Source: a virus | DNA length: 64,000 nt | Direction: 5' to 3' (one strand) | IMG/VR virus record: IMGVR_UViG_3300044697_000029 | Span: 20,250-84,249 of that record | Part shown: positions 49,043 through 57,996 of the stretch, one piece after another | Layout: each line of letters begins with the position of its first letter | Position numbering within the stretch: the stretch's first letter is position 1 | Program-made: the position numbers and the translations under genes | The notes under the pieces: generated by a model | Database searches by the model: none | Told to the model about the DNA's origin: nothing | Seen by the model: the letters and a program-made list of their open reading frames with translations, nothing else

Positions 49043-51871
49043 GTGGCACGCCCCCCGTACAGCGAAGGCATCCCGTTTGCCGAGGCCGCGCCGCGGCCAC
49101 CGGAAGACTATGAGCACATCGAGGCCAACCCGGCCGAGTTCGGGGGCTTGGCGGCCGAGGGCACTGAAAGGGCTGGCGCTGGGGCACTCGCTCTCGACAA
49201 ATTCTATAGCCAGACCGCGGCTACACAGGCCGTAAGCAATTGGCAGGACAAGGCCAGCGACTTGTTAGCCAAGTTCCGGCAGTTGCGTGGTCAAGACGCG
49301 ATGAGCGCCCAACCGGAGGTGCTCCAAAGCCTTAAGGAAGCTGAGGATGAGGGGCGATCGAGTCTCCCGAATGGTGTTGCGCAGCTTCAGTTTAATGAGA
49401 ATATTCGCTACCTTCGGTCCCGGTACGAAGGCATGGTCGGCGAGCATTACGACCAGCAAGCTCAGACATGGGCGATTGCTGTCAACGAAAGCGCCGGAAA
49501 CAATGCGCTGCGGGATATCGATCAGGCGAGCGTGAAAGGAGACCTGCCGACCATCGCGGCCGGCGTGCAACGGCTGACAGATGCCCGCATGAAGGCCGCA
49601 CAGGTGCAGTTCGGGACTTTGACGCCGGACATGCGCCAGAACGTGGCGGCGAAGGCCGCGTCTGATGCCGTCACGACGCAGGTCCGCGCGATCATGCCGG
49701 CTGACCCGATGCGGGCGCAGCGCGTTCTCGCCGCCAATGCGACGCGGTTACCCGCTGCGGCGTACGACTCGCTCTCGCGCGAATTGAAGGGTCTGACGGC
49801 AAATGCTCAAGGGGACGCTGATCTCGGCGCGGTGTTACCGGGGGGCGGCGCACCAACCCAACCTGCGCCGCAAAGCGGCCCAGCGCTGGCACGCCCCATT
49901 TCCGCATCTCCTGGCGACATTGCTGCGGCGCTCCGTAGCACGGAAGCAAGCGGCCCGGCGGCGATAAGCGCAGCCGGTGCGCGCGGGGAGTACCAGGTTG
50001 CTCCGGCATTCTTCCGAGATTATGCACGTCCTGGCGAGAATTTCGACAGCGAGACTGATCGACAGGCCGTCGCGCAGCGTGGGATTGCCAATCTCTGGCA
50101 GCGGTACCAAGGCGACCCATCGCGTGTAGCGGTGGCCTACTTCTCTGGAACGGGAAACGTAACGCCTGCTGGTAGTCCTACGCCGTGGAAGGCCAATCTG
50201 AGCGACGCGACGGGCACGACAACATCCGCTTACGTGGGTCGGTTCCTGACAAAACTTGGAGGCGCCAGCGCTCAGTCCCCAAACATGCCTGACTGGTCCG
50301 CCGTGGAACAGCGCGCCATTACCATGACGGCAGGCGATGACGAGCGGCAGAGGGTTCTTCTGTCGAAGATTGGCCAACTCCGCAGTCGCATGGAACTCGC
50401 GACCGCGAGCGAACGCGCCCAACTGACGCATGCCCAGGGCGATCTTGAAAAAGCCGCCCTGGCGGGACTGCCGATTAGCATTCCCGAATCGCGCTATCGC
50501 GCTGTGTTCACGCCAGAAGAAGCTGACGAAAGGCTTACAGACCTCTCCGTCGCGCAGACGGCGGGGCAAATCCTTGCCGGCATCAAGTTCGGTAGTCCTG
50601 CGCAGGTGCAGAGCGTTCTAACCGATCTTACTGCTGGAATGGGGCGCGTTTCGGATCAACTGAGGTCCAGACTGGCTGGCGAGAGAGGGGCTCCTACCGT
50701 CACGACGGCAGCCGGTCCAGGGCAGAGCGCGCCCGTTATCGAATCGCCCGAGGCATTTGGACTGCGCACTGGCGTCGCCGCCCTAGCGTTGCAGCAAATT
50801 CAGGAGCGCGCGAAGGCGCTCTCCACAGACCCTGCGGCCTATGTCTTGACGGAGCCGACCGTTGCCGCCGCAGCGCATGGAATGACGGCTGGCGCGCCGG
50901 ACGATCCGACCGATCCGACCGCTGGCGACAAGGGATACGCGGCGTTCGCGAGGACAGCACTGGCCGTCGAAGGTCACCTGGGGGTAACTCCCGGCGCGCA
51001 GCATGTCCTGAGTGTCGGGCAGGCGCAGTCCATCGCGTCATCTCTCACCGCGCCAGACGTTGACGTGAAGCAACAGCTTGACGCGCTGAAAAAGCAATGG
51101 GGCGACGAGGTATGGCCACACGTGTTCGGCGACCTCGTGACGCTGGGAAAACTGCCGCCCGCGTACCAGTCGGTGGCCGTGCTGGATGATCCCCGCGACG
51201 CTGCGTTGCTGGCGCGGTCGATCAATGAGACATCGAAAAGCGGCAAGGATTGGGCGCATATCCTGGGGAATGCCGGCGGCAAGCCGGTGGCGCAGGGAAT
51301 CAAGGATTCCGTCCGCAATGATCCGACGGTACTTCAACTTGAGCGCTCCCTGTCGGGCAGCGGCGCGACGGCGCAGCAGATCGACGGCATTGTGAGTTCG
51401 ATCGAGACGCTTGCGTACGGGAAACGGTTCTACAATCAGGATGCCAATGCGGCGCAGGATGCGGTGACGGCGTTCACCAGCAAATATGCCTTTTTGCCGA
51501 ACGGGGATGCGCGGGTGCCTGTCGGTCGCTTTTCGGACGTGACGGCGAATGCGCGCGCCACGCTGGTGAGCCTCACGCCAGCGCAGATCGAGGTGCCGTC
51601 CATGTTTCGCGTGTCCGACACCCAGGAGGCGCTTCGGCAAAACTCGACCGCACCATCCGCCGCTGATTACGTGCGGTCCATCCAGGCAAATCCGAGCTGG
51701 ATCACCGCACCCCGTGGCGACGCGCTGTGGTTGATGGACAACGAAGGTCGCATCGTCCGGGGACTGAATGGCAGCCCTATCGCGGTTCCGTTTGCCGCCG
51801 GTCCTCCGGCTCCGCCGACCGTTCCGACGCAAGCCGGCGTACCGCAGCCGGGAGTGGCGATCTCCCCATGA
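49043..51871 (+). CDS. Internal virion protein with lysozyme-like region
   Basis: 942 residues. The N-terminal 250 residues are helical. At about 295-415 the pattern STEASGPAAISAAGARGEYQ, YFSGTGNVTP and YVGRFLTKLGG resembles a transglycosylase/lysozyme fold with Glu301 as a possible catalytic residue; such domains in ejection proteins open the cell wall during DNA entry. The rest is helical with Ala/Gln-rich segments. It is translationally coupled to the next large protein (ATGA at 51868-51871). Confidence 0.7.
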   Translation: MARPPYSEGIPFAEAAPRPPEDYEHIEANPAEFGGLAAEGTERAGAGALALDKFYSQTAATQAVSNWQDKASDLLAKFRQLRGQDAMSAQPEVLQSLKEAEDEGRSSLPNGVAQLQFNENIRYLRSRYEGMVGEHYDQQAQTWAIAVNESAGNNALRDIDQASVKGDLPTIAAGVQRLTDARMKAAQVQFGTLTPDMRQNVAAKAASDAVTTQVRAIMPADPMRAQRVLAANATRLPAAAYDSLSRELKGLTANAQGDADLGAVLPGGGAPTQPAPQSGPALARPISASPGDIAAALRSTEASGPAAISAAGARGEYQVAPAFFRDYARPGENFDSETDRQAVAQRGIANLWQRYQGDPSRVAVAYFSGTGNVTPAGSPTPWKANLSDATGTTTSAYVGRFLTKLGGASAQSPNMPDWSAVEQRAITMTAGDDERQRVLLSKIGQLRSRMELATASERAQLTHAQGDLEKAALAGLPISIPESRYRAVFTPEEADERLTDLSVAQTAGQILAGIKFGSPAQVQSVLTDLTAGMGRVSDQLRSRLAGERGAPTVTTAAGPGQSAPVIESPEAFGLRTGVAALALQQIQERAKALSTDPAAYVLTEPTVAAAAHGMTAGAPDDPTDPTAGDKGYAAFARTALAVEGHLGVTPGAQHVLSVGQAQSIASSLTAPDVDVKQQLDALKKQWGDEVWPHVFGDLVTLGKLPPAYQSVAVLDDPRDAALLARSINETSKSGKDWAHILGNAGGKPVAQGIKDSVRNDPTVLQLERSLSGSGATAQQIDGIVSSIETLAYGKRFYNQDANAAQDAVTAFTSKYAFLPNGDARVPVGRFSDVTANARATLVSLTPAQIEVPSMFRVSDTQEALRQNSTAPSAADYVRSIQANPSWITAPRGDALWLMDNEGRIVRGLNGSPIAVPFAAGPPAPPTVPTQAGVPQPGVAISP

Positions 51872-54800
51872 CCGATTTTGTCATAGCGGGGCAGCCCTAT
51901 GAGCCGCCGGAAAGCGCGGCCGATCTCGGCTATGCGCAGACGCCGGCTCCGTTTCTCTCTCGTGTGGGCGCGGAGATCGAGGGCAACATAACCCCGATGC
52001 TCGAGCGCGCGATCGAGCGCGGCAGCCAGTCGGATGCAACCGGACTGGACCGCGCGTTGTTCGAGTCGGCCCCCTACGTGGCCTACGGGGCAATGCCATA
52101 TTCGCCGTGGCAACCTGGCACCGCAACGGCACCTGCGGGTTACGAACCGCAGCAGTCCGACAAACTTCCCGCCGCCGCGATTAATGAACGGTACGCGCCG
52201 GTCGGACCGGACGGGAAGGCGGTTCCAATCACCGACAAGCCTATGTCGGAAGGACTAGGCCAAATCATTGGGCGCCAGAAAACCGAGGAAATGCAGCGCG
52301 AGAGCGTGATCGCGCGCAACGCCGCGCAAAACTCGTGGCCGGTGAACTTCGCGACTGGCATGGCGACGTTCATGTTGGACCCCATCAATGCGGCGACTTC
52401 GTTCATTCCGGGGATCGGCGAGGAAACCGCGCTGGCGGCACTCGGCCGAGCCGGAATCGGGGAGGGCCTTGTTGCTCGGATGGTCGCGCGTGGTGTGGCG
52501 GGGGCAACGGCGATGGGTGCCCAGCAGGTTCCGCTGTCGCTCGCGCAGTACGGGCTGGGCACCGAGGAAGCGTCGGACTTCAGCTTCCGCGACGCGATGA
52601 AGCAAATCCTCTACGGGGCAGCTTGGGGTGCGGCCATACATGGGGCATTCGGGACGGCTCGTGAGTTGGGGATCATGCGGCCCGATGCAGTTATGGGAAG
52701 GCCGTTGGGAGCGCCACCGGCTGCAGAGCCGGAGACCGCACCGGAGACCGCACCCCCGCACTCGGAAGCCGCAGAGCCGCCTGTGGCGCCGGCCGTGCGG
52801 CAGGAAGCGGCTGCGGTATCGGAGCAACCTGCGCCTGTTCGCGCCGACGCCATGCGTGCCGCCGTGGCCGAGACGCTGGACGGTCGGCCGGTGGACGTGC
52901 AGCCCGTAGTGGATGCGGCGCAGAGTGCGAAGCCTGCCAACCCCGGGACCATCGAACAGATCATGGCGCGGGAGAACGTCGGGCGCGCCCAGGCCGTGCG
53001 GATACAGAACGAATGGCTGGCGGCCGTTGGAACACCGATCACGTCGGAAGAAATTGCCGCGCGTCGTGCAGGAGTGGCGTCGCTCACGCCTGCTCCCTTG
53101 CGCATTCTCCCTCCCGCCGTCCCGTCGTCGGTTGCTGAACAGCAGGGCCAGCTCGCGCGCGACGGCTACGCCACTGGGCTGCCGAGCGAGGACGTCCGTG
53201 AGACAGCGGAGCGCGTGTATGAGCCGCGGCCGACCGAGGAGCCGGCAGCGGAAACGTTGGCGCCGGCTGTCGTACGCCCCGCTGAGCCTTCGGCTGGCCG
53301 CCGTGCGGCGCCAACGCCGTACGTCACGGTCCCGCAGGAACCGCGCAGATTGGCCACGTTTCTGATTCAACAGGGAGGGCTGCGCGATACGGGCGGCGAT
53401 GTCCGCGCAACGCTCGGCGGCGCGCGATTCCGACCTGGTCTGGTAAACGCCAGCGGAATGGGCCTGGACGACGCAACGCTGCTGGCGTGGCAGCATGGGT
53501 ATTTCCCGGACTGGGGGGAACGGCGCCCAGAGATCAACGATCTGCTGGAAAAGCTGGACGAGGACCTGAACCGTGGCAATCCCCAATATTCGCATGAGGA
53601 CGAGGTTGCGGCCGAGAATTATCGCGCGGCGCTCGCGCACAACTCGGAAGTGGATCGGCTAGCGACCCGACTGGGCATCGACCACACCGGCATGACGCAT
53701 GAGCAGTTCTTCGACGCTGCGGCTGAACGTATGTCGGCTGACGAAGCCGCCCAGGAAGCGGCGGACCAACTCGCATCGCAGAACTCGGCATTTGAGGAAG
53801 CCGAGCAGGAAGCAAAGGCATGGGTTGCCTACCACGGCACCCCGCACGATTTTGATGAGTTCGACGCATCCAAGATCGGAACCGGCGAAGGCGCCCAGGC
53901 ATACGGCCACGGTCTCTACTTCGCCGAGAACCCGGAGGTGGCGGGGCAATATCAGCGTGCCGTCACGATGCAGCACGCCGCGACACCGGAGCGGCTGGCG
54001 GCAGAGGAGCGGCTGAACGCGGCGATCCGCGCCAGCAATGCGAAGATTGCAGAGCTGCGCGAGCGCGGCATTCGTCCGGGCACTGAGGAATACGACCGTG
54101 AGATGGCGCCGCTTGAAGAAGCGACGGAACGCGCACGAACGGAAGTCGGCGAACGGCCATCTGGCCATCTATTGACGGTCGAGGTTCACGCCAAGCCGGA
54201 AGAAATGCTGGATTGGGATAAGACGCTGAGCGAGCAGCCTGAGATTGTCAGAAACTACCTCAAGTCGCATCCGCAAATGGCGGCATCACTTGAGCGCCAA
54301 GGAGCATTCCTAAAAAGGGAGCCGACGGGAGGCGCCCTCTACAGGCAGCATTTCCAGAACTATGTCCTTGCGACCAAGGAACAGGAGGCTGCGGCAAGCG
54401 CGCAACTTCGCGCCGCCGGGATCAAAGGCATCCGTTATCTCGATCAGGGCAGCAGGGCCGGTGGAGAGGGCACCCGCAACGTCGTCATCTTCGACCCGCG
54501 CGATGTAGAAATCACACACCGCAACGGCGAGCCGGTCGCTCAGCCTCACCCGTTGACGGCTGAAGAAGCCGCCGAAATGCAGCAGCATGGCGAGCCGCCA
54601 TCGGAAAGGTGGAACGCCGATGAGTTCTATGGTAGCGACCAGTCCCGCTCCCTGGAGGACCTGGAAAATGAACGCCGACGAGAGGAAGCGGTCACTGCTT
54701 CAGCGGTCGAACGCGCTGGCGGCGGTGGGGAGTCAGCGGTTGCCGCCGAGCATCCGGGAACTCTACAAGAAGAGCCTGGACCACGGGGAGGCGGCATTGG

Positions 54801-55242
54801 GGCTGGCGGACGCGCTGGACCGGAAACAGTCGGCCCTCCAAGAGCAGCCCGCGCCACCGATCTCCTTGGAACCTTGATCGCAGAGAAGCGCGCCGCGCGC
54901 GCAGCGGCAGAACCGACGATCCGCAACGATGTGCGGCAGGACGTTATGCCGGGCATGGAGCCTTCCGCTGTCCAGGCCCAGGCGGCGCGCGACCAGGCCG
55001 GCCCGCGTAGTGGCCAACTCCCGGCAAACGAGGGGCTGTTTGCCCCGCAGGAGACGCCGCAGGCGCCGCTTCCACTAGACGCCGAGACCGCAGACGCCAT
55101 CCGGCGGCTCGGCGCGTACGGCGATCTCATCGGCCCAGAGGACAAGGCCGAAATCGCTGCGGCAGACACTGAGGCGCAGAACGCCGAGCAACAAGCGTCA
55201 GCTATCACCGAGGCTGCGGCTTGTCTGAATGGGGGCGCGTAG
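51868..55242 (+). CDS. Large internal virion protein with ART-PolyVal ADP-ribosyltransferase-like domain
   Basis: 1124 residues from ATG 51868. The first 270 residues contain a hydrophobic GxxxG-rich region (PINAATSFIPGIGEETALAA), then Pro/Ala-rich linkers. At about 650-885 the sequence YHGTP (655-659), FDASKIGTGEGAQAYGHGLY and NVVIFDPRDVEI match the ART-PolyVal group of ADP-ribosyltransferase-like domains from phage polyvalent proteins, which are thought to enter the host with DNA and modify host targets. The last 200 residues are low-complexity. A nested frame lies at 54668-54877. Confidence 0.75.
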   Translation: MTDFVIAGQPYEPPESAADLGYAQTPAPFLSRVGAEIEGNITPMLERAIERGSQSDATGLDRALFESAPYVAYGAMPYSPWQPGTATAPAGYEPQQSDKLPAAAINERYAPVGPDGKAVPITDKPMSEGLGQIIGRQKTEEMQRESVIARNAAQNSWPVNFATGMATFMLDPINAATSFIPGIGEETALAALGRAGIGEGLVARMVARGVAGATAMGAQQVPLSLAQYGLGTEEASDFSFRDAMKQILYGAAWGAAIHGAFGTARELGIMRPDAVMGRPLGAPPAAEPETAPETAPPHSEAAEPPVAPAVRQEAAAVSEQPAPVRADAMRAAVAETLDGRPVDVQPVVDAAQSAKPANPGTIEQIMARENVGRAQAVRIQNEWLAAVGTPITSEEIAARRAGVASLTPAPLRILPPAVPSSVAEQQGQLARDGYATGLPSEDVRETAERVYEPRPTEEPAAETLAPAVVRPAEPSAGRRAAPTPYVTVPQEPRRLATFLIQQGGLRDTGGDVRATLGGARFRPGLVNASGMGLDDATLLAWQHGYFPDWGERRPEINDLLEKLDEDLNRGNPQYSHEDEVAAENYRAALAHNSEVDRLATRLGIDHTGMTHEQFFDAAAERMSADEAAQEAADQLASQNSAFEEAEQEAKAWVAYHGTPHDFDEFDASKIGTGEGAQAYGHGLYFAENPEVAGQYQRAVTMQHAATPERLAAEERLNAAIRASNAKIAELRERGIRPGTEEYDREMAPLEEATERARTEVGERPSGHLLTVEVHAKPEEMLDWDKTLSEQPEIVRNYLKSHPQMAASLERQGAFLKREPTGGALYRQHFQNYVLATKEQEAAASAQLRAAGIKGIRYLDQGSRAGGEGTRNVVIFDPRDVEITHRNGEPVAQPHPLTAEEAAEMQQHGEPPSERWNADEFYGSDQSRSLEDLENERRREEAVTASAVERAGGGGESAVAAEHPGTLQEEPGPRGGGIGAGGRAGPETVGPPRAARATDLLGTLIAEKRAARAAAEPTIRNDVRQDVMPGMEPSAVQAQAARDQAGPRSGQLPANEGLFAPQETPQAPLPLDAETADAIRRLGAYGDLIGPEDKAEIAAADTEAQNAEQQASAITEAAACLNGGA
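54668..54877 (+). CDS. Nested ORF in another frame of the ART protein gene
   Basis: 69 residues in the +1 frame. ATG 54668 follows GGAGG with 9-base spacing. The peptide (MNADERKRSLLQRSNALAAV ... IRELYKKSLDHGEAALGLAD) looks like a normal helical protein, while the main frame here is Gly/Glu/Arg/Ala low-complexity. It may be an overlapping gene, or a sign of two compensating frameshifts in the main frame. Confidence 0.45.
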   Translation: MNADERKRSLLQRSNALAAVGSQRLPPSIRELYKKSLDHGEAALGLADALDRKQSALQEQPAPPISLEP

Positions 55243-55243
55243 C

Positions 55244-57844
55244 ATGCCACAACCAGCCGCTCCACGTTCCTTTGAGGAGTGCGTGACTCGTGTCGCAGCA
55301 GCCGGACAGGTGAGCCGCGCGTCCGCGTTGGAACTTCTTCAGCAGGTTCATGACCGGGCCGAGCGCATGCGTGAAACCGGCGCGCCGGACCCGTTCCTGA
55401 AGGCTGCGTCGGAACTCGCCGCGGAGACCAAGGAAACCGCTCGCCTCGATCGCCTCGACGCGATCCGAAACGCGACCAAGCGCACCGCTATCCTCGCTAG
55501 GATTACAGGGTTTGGAGACGCTGAGCAGGTCCTGCGGGACATCCTGCATGGGTCAAACGTCGGCTCTCGCGAGAATATCCAGTCCGAATGGCTGGGCCGC
55601 GCGGCGCCGACGAATGCCGCGATGGACTTCCGGCTGAAAAAGGCCGGCCTCTCGCAAGCGGCGATCAGTGGCCAACTCGACCGCGAGGTCGTGCGTGCCA
55701 TGTGGACGCGGCGCACAGGCGAAGCGGCGGACGTCAGCGCGCCAGCGAAAGAGATGGCTGAGACCTACGGGCCAGTCCTAGACCAGATGCGCGATTTGCA
55801 GAATCAGCACGGCGCGCGGATCGGCGAGGATGTGAACCATGTCACACACCTGTGGAACGATCGCCTTCTGATGCTGCGCGGCGGCCGAGGCGCGACGGGA
55901 CCAATCGAAACGGACGAAGCATTCCGTCGGTGGTATTCGATCTGGGAGCCGGCGCAGTCCGAGCGAACCTTTGAGGGGATGGAACTGCGCGAAGGGGAGA
56001 CGCCAGAACAGGCGCGGCTTCGCTTCGGGCGGTCATTCTTCGATGCCTCGGTTTCCAATGTGCATATGACACCCCCGGGGGTTGCTGGGTTCTGGACGGA
56101 TGAGGAAGGGATGCCGTCCTTCGTGCCGCCAGCGTTCGAGGGCACGCATAACTTGGCGCGCCGCGTCTCGCAGCAGCGGGTGGCGTTCTTCAAGGATGCC
56201 GACTCGTGGTTCGAGTACAACCAGAAATACGGGCGCTACCGGACGATCTATGAGGCCGTCCAGCGGACCGTGGATCAGTCCTCGCGCAACATCGCGCTGA
56301 TGGACAAGCTGGGAACGAATCCGGCGGCGAACCTCAACCAGATCATCCGGCGCGTCCAGGAAATCTACCGGGACGATCTCGATGGCGGCGCGAAGTTCGC
56401 CAAGGCAATCCCTGGCATTCAGAACGTCATGGCGCGACTGGATGGCTCGGCAAACATTCCGATTCAATCCATGTGGCTGTCGCTCGGCGAAGGTGCGCGG
56501 GAGTACTACGACATGGTTAGCCTTGGCGGGGTGGGCGTCACGCACTTTGCTTCCGTGTGGGCAACGGTCCCGACGGAACTCAGGCACCACGGCGCCGGCG
56601 TGGGTACGGATGCCCTTGGACTGGGCAACCTGGGCGGCGCGCTGGCCAATACTGGCCGCGTGCTCTCAATGCTTCTGCATGGCAAGGGGCCGATGGAACG
56701 GCAGGAGATCATGGCTGACCTCGGGGCGTACGCGGGCGGCTTGACGTACAGCCTTTCCCGGAACTGGGACATTCTCCTGAACAAGGATGGTGGTACGCCG
56801 CCGATGGGGCGCATCGCCGCGCTCCACACGCTATTTATGAAAGCCACGGGCATCCACTATCTGTTCGATAGCGTCAGGGCCGGGGTGCGCGAGTGGGCGG
56901 CAGCGAATCTTGGGCGCCAGTTGGACCGCGGTCTTACCGAACTCGATCCGCACCTACAGCAGATGCTCGCGAAATATGGCATCCGCGATGCGGAGTGGCA
57001 GCAGTTGCGCGGCCTCACTGACCTTCCGACATGGCAGGGAAGAACCTACCTGACGCCGAAAGATGCCCTTCGGACGCCAGCCGGTCAGGCACTAGCGGAC
57101 AAACTGATGATGTACTACCACGACGCGGGGGACCATGCCGTTGTGGTGCCGGGAGTTCGTGAGCGCGCGATGCTGTACGGAGCGCTGCGCCCCGGTGATC
57201 CGCGCTATGAGATGTATCGGCTGCTCTATCAGTTCAAAATTTGGCCAGTGGCGGCGGCGAACCAAATTCTAGGCCGCGAGATACACCTTGCACTGAACGC
57301 CAAAGATGCCGCGTGGGGTCTCGGCCTGACGATCGCGCTGTCAACGCTCGGCGGCTACACGCGGATGGCGCTGAACGACCTGGCGACGGGCAACGTCCCT
57401 CGTGACCCGCGCAGCCCGGAGACGCTGATGGCCGGCTTGGCGCAAGGGGGCGGTCTCGGAATTTTCGGTGACCTGCTGTTCGGAGAGGTGAACCGGCTCG
57501 GCGCCGGCGGTCTTACCGCGCTGGGAGGACCGTTGATGACGGACGGCGATCACCTCGTGCGGCTTTACGGGCGATGGCTGACAAGCCTGCGCACCGGAGG
57601 GCGGTACGATCCGTGGCCGGACGTGGCGCGGTTTGCCGTCAACCACGTGCCGTTCGCAAATCTGGTCTATCTCAAGGGCGCGCTGGATTACATGCTTTGG
57701 TACCACCTGTTCGAGACGGCTTCGCCCGGATGGTGGGAGCGGACCAATCGCCGGATGCAGATCGAACAGGGGCGCACCATGGCCGGCTACGTGCCGGGCG
57801 GCAAAATCCCCTGGACGCCTTGGGGGTTGGGCGCCCGGCAGTGA
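55244..57844 (+). CDS. Large internal virion protein (gp16-like position)
   Basis: 866 residues from ATG 55244, which has GGGGG upstream; ATG 55229 is an alternative start. Mostly helical with charged repeats, a central ALHTLFMKATGIHYLFDSVR region and hydrophobic Gly-rich segments near the C-terminus (WGLGLTIALSTLGGYTRMAL, GLAQGGGLGIFGDLLFGEV), suited to crossing the host membrane. Similar phage proteins with this central motif are usually ejection proteins. No catalytic motif is seen. Confidence 0.7.
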   Translation: MPQPAAPRSFEECVTRVAAAGQVSRASALELLQQVHDRAERMRETGAPDPFLKAASELAAETKETARLDRLDAIRNATKRTAILARITGFGDAEQVLRDILHGSNVGSRENIQSEWLGRAAPTNAAMDFRLKKAGLSQAAISGQLDREVVRAMWTRRTGEAADVSAPAKEMAETYGPVLDQMRDLQNQHGARIGEDVNHVTHLWNDRLLMLRGGRGATGPIETDEAFRRWYSIWEPAQSERTFEGMELREGETPEQARLRFGRSFFDASVSNVHMTPPGVAGFWTDEEGMPSFVPPAFEGTHNLARRVSQQRVAFFKDADSWFEYNQKYGRYRTIYEAVQRTVDQSSRNIALMDKLGTNPAANLNQIIRRVQEIYRDDLDGGAKFAKAIPGIQNVMARLDGSANIPIQSMWLSLGEGAREYYDMVSLGGVGVTHFASVWATVPTELRHHGAGVGTDALGLGNLGGALANTGRVLSMLLHGKGPMERQEIMADLGAYAGGLTYSLSRNWDILLNKDGGTPPMGRIAALHTLFMKATGIHYLFDSVRAGVREWAAANLGRQLDRGLTELDPHLQQMLAKYGIRDAEWQQLRGLTDLPTWQGRTYLTPKDALRTPAGQALADKLMMYYHDAGDHAVVVPGVRERAMLYGALRPGDPRYEMYRLLYQFKIWPVAAANQILGREIHLALNAKDAAWGLGLTIALSTLGGYTRMALNDLATGNVPRDPRSPETLMAGLAQGGGLGIFGDLLFGEVNRLGAGGLTALGGPLMTDGDHLVRLYGRWLTSLRTGGRYDPWPDVARFAVNHVPFANLVYLKGALDYMLWYHLFETASPGWWERTNRRMQIEQGRTMAGYVPGGKIPWTPWGLGARQ

Positions 57845-57972
57845 GATTCCTCGCCGATCCGCGCGTGCCGCTCCCGATCAAACTGCTCGCTGGCGTCCAT
57901 TTTGCCTGGGGCATCGTCGCCGCGCTCGCTGTGGTGATTTCGGGCGTGACCGGCGCGCTGGCGCACCTGTAA
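57841..57972 (+). CDS. Small single-pass membrane protein
   Basis: 43 residues from GTG 57841, overlapping the preceding stop (GTGA). A hydrophobic helix (HFAWGIVAALAVVISGVTGA) follows a short basic N-terminus. It could be a pinholin-like lysis peptide or a minor membrane factor. Confidence 0.55.
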   Translation: MRFLADPRVPLPIKLLAGVHFAWGIVAALAVVISGVTGALAHL

Positions 57973-57996
57973 GTTTCCTCCGTTGAGGGCCATCAC

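Noticed and set aside
52255-53640. 461-residue leftward open frame
   Set aside because: Antisense to the ART-domain protein; no independent support.
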